This document shows positions 60,087-64,000 of a DNA stretch of 64,000 nt, piece by piece. The stretch is from positions 806,001-870,000 of the forward strand of contig NZ_FXAJ01000002.1 of the NCBI RefSeq assembly GCF_900177535.1, read 5' to 3'. The translations under genes were made by a program, and so were the position numbers. This stretch comes from Priestia filamentosa. Its GTDB lineage: Bacteria > Bacillota > Bacilli > Bacillales > Bacillaceae_H. Each line of letters starts with the position of its first letter. Position 1 is the first letter of the stretch. The notes beneath the pieces are model-generated. The model ran no database searches. It saw only the letters and a program-made list of their open reading frames with translations, and was not told where the DNA came from.

Positions 60087-60719
60087 TTACTGATCCTCTG
60101 ATTCTACCTCAAGGCTTTCCACTTTATTATTTTTTTTAACTTCTAGACGCACTATCTTACCTTGAATATCTTGAGATTTATTGTCAACATCCTTTTCAAA
60201 ATCATTTGCTTTTGTATAAGTTTTTTTACCATTATGTACTTCTATCGTGACTTCATTACTTGTTTCATTAATTAGCTTTCCAATTACGTTGTAATCTCCA
60301 TCTGATTCTTTTTCGTAAATACCCTCATCATTAGCTTTAGCTTGAGGGGTTAATTCTAAGCTTTCAGCATTTTGACCTTTTGTGTTTACCTCAATTTTCA
60401 CCAATTCCCCTTTTATGTCCCCATTTATTTCATCCTCTTTTTCAAAGGTATTTCTTTTTGGTATTTTGACTTTTTCATTATCAATGATAAGGGTTAATTC
60501 GTCTTGTGTTTCCTTATCCAGTGTTCCTACTAAATCAAACTCTTCATCTTGATTACCATTCTTTTCGGGATACTTAGTGTATTTCTGTAGATTTGTTTGT
60601 TTTTGAGAGGTATCAGTGTTAATGGTAGGAGATTTTTCTTCACTAGCACATCCAGAAAGACTGCTCATAGTAAGAGCCCCCACTATTGAAACACATAGCA
60701 CAACGGTTTTCTTATTCAT
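60087..60719 (-). CDS. Lipoprotein with two tandem repeats
   Basis: 210 residues. Signal peptide and lipobox LSGC (Cys24); acidic linker to about 60. Two similar units follow: FDLVGTLDKETQDELTLIID...DIKGELVKIEVN...ESLEL (about 62-122) and YNVIGKLINETSNEVTIEVH...DIQGKIVRLEVK...ESLEV (about 143-206). The pattern suggests two small beta domains on the outer membrane face. Function unknown; monocistronic. Confidence 0.7.
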   Translation of the reverse strand: MNKKTVVLCVSIVGALTMSSLSGCASEEKSPTINTDTSQKQTNLQKYTKYPEKNGNQDEEFDLVGTLDKETQDELTLIIDNEKVKIPKRNTFEKEDEINGDIKGELVKIEVNTKGQNAESLELTPQAKANDEGIYEKESDGDYNVIGKLINETSNEVTIEVHNGKKTYTKANDFEKDVDNKSQDIQGKIVRLEVKKNNKVESLEVESEDQ

Positions 60720-61029
60720 ATAAACTTTTCCTCCTTCGTCTACTTATGATTATATTGCCCGTCTGGCTAGTAAATAAACAAAAAGAGGTTTAAATCAATA
60801 GATACGTCTAACAAAAGTGCAATGAATCTCTAAAACTCCTTATATCTTCATTAAATTGGTTTATTGAAAACAAAATTCATACTCTATGGTGAAGACTGTT
60901 CAATTTAAGAAGTCCAGAAGGAAATATTTTTTTATTGATGAGTTTTGAAAAGATGTTTTACGTAAAATATATTCCAGACAAAAAATCAAAGAGACCTATT
61001 ATTTAGTCCTAACTACATCGTTCTTACCT
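60720..61029. other. Intergenic region, nothing recognised
   Basis: AT-rich. A short plus frame (MVKTVQFKKSRRKYFFIDEF at 60890) is interrupted by a stop and has no ribosome site. Promoter of the lipoprotein gene is expected near 60760. Confidence 0.35.
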
Positions 61030-62067
61030 CTACATTATTAGGAATGTAAAAAACGATAGTAAGATAGAGGTGATAAACATAGCAATCAGTGGCTTAAAGG
61101 CTTTTGTTCGGAGATCTTTTAAACTTACGTTTAATCCTAATCCCACCATAGCCATAGTTAAAATAAAGGTTGTTAGACCTGAAATATCATTCATAATATT
61201 CTTAGATATAATAATGTACTTTCCTAGAACATAGCTTCCAAAAACACTCATCATAATGAATCCTATTAAAAACCAAGGGAATTCAATTTTTGTATCTTCC
61301 TGAACTTTTCCCGTACGTTTCATCCAATACATTAAGATAAAACTTAATGGAACAAGTAGGAAGACCCGACCTAATTTCGCTAATAGACCTATTGCTAAAG
61401 CATCGCGTCCACCAGGAGCTGCGGCTAAAGCTACATGTGCAATTTCATGTAGTCCAACCCCTGCCCAAATGCCATATTGAACATCTGTCAATCCGATATA
61501 AGGTCTTAAAATTGTATATCCAATAGCAAATATTGTCCCTACCAAAGCAATTATACCAGCCCCTATAGCCGTATCTTTTTCTTTTGCTTTCAAAATCGGA
61601 GAAACGGCTGCGATAGCAGCTGCTCCACAAACTCCTGTTCCAATTCCTAAAAGGAGAGATAAAGAAGCATCTGCCTTTAGCCATTTAGCAATTAAAACTG
61701 TTAAGAAAATTGAAAAAACAATGGTTCCTACATCTCGGACTAGTAGACCTAATCCCTGATGAATGACTACATCAATATTTAACTTTAAACCAAATAAAAT
61801 AATAGCAAAACGTAATAGTCTCTTGGAAGAAAATTCAACTCCTGAGCGTATACTTTCAGGATACCCCCACATCTGACGGTAAATTACAGCAATCACAATA
61901 GCACAGGCAAGTTGCCCAACGTGATTAAAACCAGGAACTTTAGCCAATCCATACCCCATTAATGCAATAATAAAAGTAAACCCAATGCCCACAAACCATA
62001 AGGCAAAAGAAGAGAGTTTCTTAACTTCTGTGCGTAATAACATTGTATTTTTTTCTTTAGCTGTCAT
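61030..62067 (-). CDS. YeiH-family (UPF0324) membrane protein, putative sulfur-oxyanion exporter
   Basis: 345 residues, about ten membrane segments. Family marks: SGVEFSSKRLLRFAIILFGLKLN, LLLGIGTGVCGAAAIAAVSPILKAKEKDTAIGAGIIALVGT, GIWAGVGLHEIAHVALAA. Family members are annotated as putative sulfate exporters; evidence is weak. Monocistronic; GGGGATAAG precedes the ATG. Confidence 0.85.
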   Translation of the reverse strand: MTAKEKNTMLLRTEVKKLSSFALWFVGIGFTFIIALMGYGLAKVPGFNHVGQLACAIVIAVIYRQMWGYPESIRSGVEFSSKRLLRFAIILFGLKLNIDVVIHQGLGLLVRDVGTIVFSIFLTVLIAKWLKADASLSLLLGIGTGVCGAAAIAAVSPILKAKEKDTAIGAGIIALVGTIFAIGYTILRPYIGLTDVQYGIWAGVGLHEIAHVALAAAPGGRDALAIGLLAKLGRVFLLVPLSFILMYWMKRTGKVQEDTKIEFPWFLIGFIMMSVFGSYVLGKYIIISKNIMNDISGLTTFILTMAMVGLGLNVSLKDLRTKAFKPLIAMFITSILLSFFTFLIM

Positions 62068-62657
62068 ATTCTTATCCCCAATACTAATTATTTAGTTTTA
62101 AACTAAATAATTTATTTATACTTTTACTATAAAAGGAGATAAAACATTAGGGAAATATAGATAAATTATCTTAATGATTAATAATGTTAATCGTTAACAT
62201 TAGGGGAGAGGAACTAGGGTATTTTTATCAACAAGCAATTTTACATCACGAATATTGTTCTATGCTACTTAGAGGATTTGACCAAGTTTTTACCCGCTGC
62301 CAAAAGACAACAGTCTTTCTTTCTAAAAATTCATTAGGGTATGCCTAGGAGTAACATTCCCCTCCCCCATAAAGACTCACGTGCACGGTCTGTCGTTATA
62401 ATTTTATCTTTAATTGAAGACTGTCAAACTAACTTACACATCATCTTTAAGAATCTCAATTTACACTTCTACATATAAAAAAATAATTTGAGACTTCTTC
62501 TACCCACCATAATTTCTTAGTTTAAGATAAAGCCTCTTCAAGAAACTAATAAAAGCTCAAACACGTTGAATGCCCACTTGCTTGAGCTTTTTCTTGCTTT
62601 TTACATATACTTTTACAAAAGTCTAGCAGCTCAATGAATATTTATCTCTTTTAGGTG
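62068..62657. other. Intergenic region with possible remnants
   Basis: A minus-strand frame at 62240-62330 (NEFLERKTVVFWQRVKTWSNPLSSIEQ) has no start. The stretch 62345-62400 is unusually GC-rich (CCCCTCCCCCATAAAG, CGTGCACGG) and may be foreign. A hairpin segment 62528-62600 resembles 57420-57490. No intact gene. Confidence 0.4.
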
Positions 62658-62759
62658 TTAGAGGGTTAGATCATTTTTATGTTTTAGATAAAAAGTTTTT
62701 AAAAATGCTTCATCATGAATTGCTTTCACAAAAGATTCTACTGTTTTACCTTTATTCAC
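62658..62759 (-). CDS. Possible 33-residue peptide after the carboxylase gene
   Basis: A GTG start with GAGGAGG 8 bases upstream, 30 bases after the carboxylase stop, gives NKGKTVESFVKAIHDEAFLKTFYLKHKNDLTL. It may be a true small gene of the operon or the start of a decayed one. No family recognised. Confidence 0.4.
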   Translation of the reverse strand: MNKGKTVESFVKAIHDEAFLKTFYLKHKNDLTL

Positions 62760-62789
62760 AGGACAAACCTCCTCGTATAAAACCAAATA

Positions 62790-64000
62790 TTATACAGGAT
62801 AGACGGGGTGCTTACGCTCAGAAAAAATTAGGTATTTTGAAGAATATGCTTCAAAGCGTTTAGTTAACTCATCGCGTAGTGAGTTTGCCGGAATGACTCC
62901 ATCAATAACCATTTCTGAAGCAAGCCGGTAAATATCAATATCTTCTTTATATTCCGCACGCTTTTCAGCAATAAATGCAGCCTTCTCTTCTTCAGGTAAT
63001 ACAGCAATTTTGTTGGCATACACAGCATTGACGGCTGCTTCTGGTCCCATCACGGCAATTGAAGCGGAAGGTAGAGCCAAACAAGCATCGGGTTCAAACG
63101 CCGGGCCGGCCATTGCATATAGACCTGCACCGTATGCCTTTCGAACGATAACAGATATCTTGGGCACAGTTGCCTCCGCCATCGCAGAAATCATTTTTGC
63201 ACCATGTCGAATGATTCCTGCCCGTTCTACCTTTGTGCCAATCATAAATCCAGGCACATCAACTAGGAACAATAACGGAATATGGTATGCATCACAAAGA
63301 TTAATAAATTTCGCAGCTTTGTCAGCACTATCATGGAATAGCACGCCACCCTTTACACGAGGCTGATTAGCTATGATGCCGATCGGTTTTCCGTCCATAC
63401 GGGCAAGACCTGTAATAAGCTCGGTAGCAAATAATTTCTTAATCTCAAAGAAAGAACCTTCATCAATAATTCCATTAATAAGGTCATGCATATTAAAGGG
63501 AGAGTTTTGATTTGCCGGAATCAGCTCTTCCAATGATTTCTTCATTTGTTTAGGTGCTACTGCCTCATGAACTGGCGGCTTTTCTGAAAAATTTGCCGGA
63601 AAGTAAGAAAGATAATTGCGGGCAATGGAAATAGCTTCCTCTTCATTTTTAGCGAGTACATCACCGCACCCTGATACTGAACAATGCATACGAGCGCCGC
63701 CCATTTCTTCCAATGTAACTTTTTCCCCGATAACCATTTCGGCCATCCGTGGTGAGCCAAGGTACATTGATGCATTTTTATCTACCATGATAACAATATC
63801 GCAAAATGCCGGGATATAAGCCCCACCTGCGGCAGATGGACCAAACAGAAGACAAATTTGCGGTACTTTTCCAGATAGTTTCACTTGATTGTAAAAGATT
63901 CTGCCTGCCCCGCGACGCCCAGGAAACATTTCTACCTGATCTGTAATCCTTGCTCCTGCTGAATCTACTAAATAAATTAGTGGTATGCGAAGTTTCTCAG
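62790..64000 (-). CDS. Acyl-CoA carboxylase carboxyltransferase subunit (partial, 5' end outside)
   Basis: 403 codons are visible of an expected 510-520; the frame runs off the right edge (EKLRIPLIYLVDSAGARITDQ at the edge). It moves the carboxyl group from carboxybiotin to an acyl-CoA such as propionyl- or methylcrotonyl-CoA (YngE/PccB/AccD type). Marks: GPSAAGGAYIPAFCDIVIMVD, MYLGSPRMAEMVIGE, PLLFLVDVPGFMIGTKVERAGIIRHGAKM and KAYGAGLYAMAGPAFEPDACLALPSA. Partner genes should lie to the right. Confidence 0.9.
   Translation of the reverse strand, partial: EKLRIPLIYLVDSAGARITDQVEMFPGRRGAGRIFYNQVKLSGKVPQICLLFGPSAAGGAYIPAFCDIVIMVDKNASMYLGSPRMAEMVIGEKVTLEEMGGARMHCSVSGCGDVLAKNEEEAISIARNYLSYFPANFSEKPPVHEAVAPKQMKKSLEELIPANQNSPFNMHDLINGIIDEGSFFEIKKLFATELITGLARMDGKPIGIIANQPRVKGGVLFHDSADKAAKFINLCDAYHIPLLFLVDVPGFMIGTKVERAGIIRHGAKMISAMAEATVPKISVIVRKAYGAGLYAMAGPAFEPDACLALPSASIAVMGPEAAVNAVYANKIAVLPEEEKAAFIAEKRAEYKEDIDIYRLASEMVIDGVIPANSLRDELTKRFEAYSSKYLIFSERKHPVYPV

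Noticed and set aside
62345-62400. Group II intron or IS end
   Set aside because: GC-rich stretch with CGTGCACGG looked suggestive, but no intron domains, reverse transcriptase or matching ends were found.

Overview
The window looks like chromosome of an AT-rich, endospore-forming Bacillaceae bacterium. The evidence is a skin/PBSX-type Bacillus prophage, a spore transglutaminase (Tgl), a sporulation-type diadenylate cyclase (CdaS), strong AGGAGG ribosome sites and catabolite-control sites. A Bacillus/Priestia megaterium-like host is a guess from gene style, not shown.

Left part, 1 to about 19.6 kb: the right end of a prophage. Reading leftwards from the integrase come the lysogeny module (integrase, lipoprotein, ImmA-type protease, ImmR-type repressor, a divergent promoter region with four 16-bp operator copies), then the minus-strand early genes (Cro-like regulator, antirepressor, excisionase-like protein, YqaI-like protein, YqaJ nuclease, RecT, DnaD-like initiator, DnaC-like loader, dUTPase, XtrA, ArpU), then the packaging and head genes (terminase small and large subunits, portal, minor head protein). 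Structural and lysis genes lie beyond the left edge. Cassettes that interrupt this programme are a membrane protein with a chromosomal paralog, a plus-strand cassette encoding a Spo0E-like peptide and a 29-residue membrane peptide, and two possible short plus-strand RNAs. The phage is integrated inside a zinc alcohol dehydrogenase gene; its first 68 codons and a MerR-type promoter remain at 19.6-19.9 kb.

20 to 33 kb: mixed accessory chromosome: nitroreductase, a protein behind a double Fur-box palindrome, iron-type alcohol dehydrogenase, MarR/DUF3147 pair, the FetAB iron exporter, a secreted peptidoglycan-binding protein, a VTT-family membrane protein, a LysR/SDR divergent pair, and a MocR regulator divergent from an EamA transporter. 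Decayed pieces of a second, related phage occur at 23.4 kb (arpU) and 34.5 kb (xtrA).

34 to 38.7 kb: probable spore-surface genes (a Tyr/Asp/Lys-rich repeat protein, tgl, a cupin with a tyrosine-rich tail) next to two inactivated genes (DUF3231, DUF3658).

38.8 to 52.4 kb: catabolic islands. A LysR regulator faces a tautomerase/carboxymuconolactone decarboxylase-like pair. Next is a sugar or sugar-acid locus (TIM-barrel isomerase, PfkB kinase, MFS transporter, LacI regulator, hexulose-phosphate synthase-like and isomerase-like enzymes), whose two operons share nearly identical promoter, operator and cre-like layouts. Then come a CitMHS transporter and aconitase facing a LysR regulator, with an RraA-family aldolase beyond.

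52.9 to 64 kb: cdaS, a class III aminotransferase followed by an RpiR regulator, two DUF2089-type regulator operons separated by about 1.1 kb of decayed sequence, a two-repeat lipoprotein, a YeiH-family permease, and the 3' part of an acyl-CoA carboxylase carboxyltransferase gene cut by the window edge. No rRNA, tRNA, intact IS element or CRISPR array was seen.
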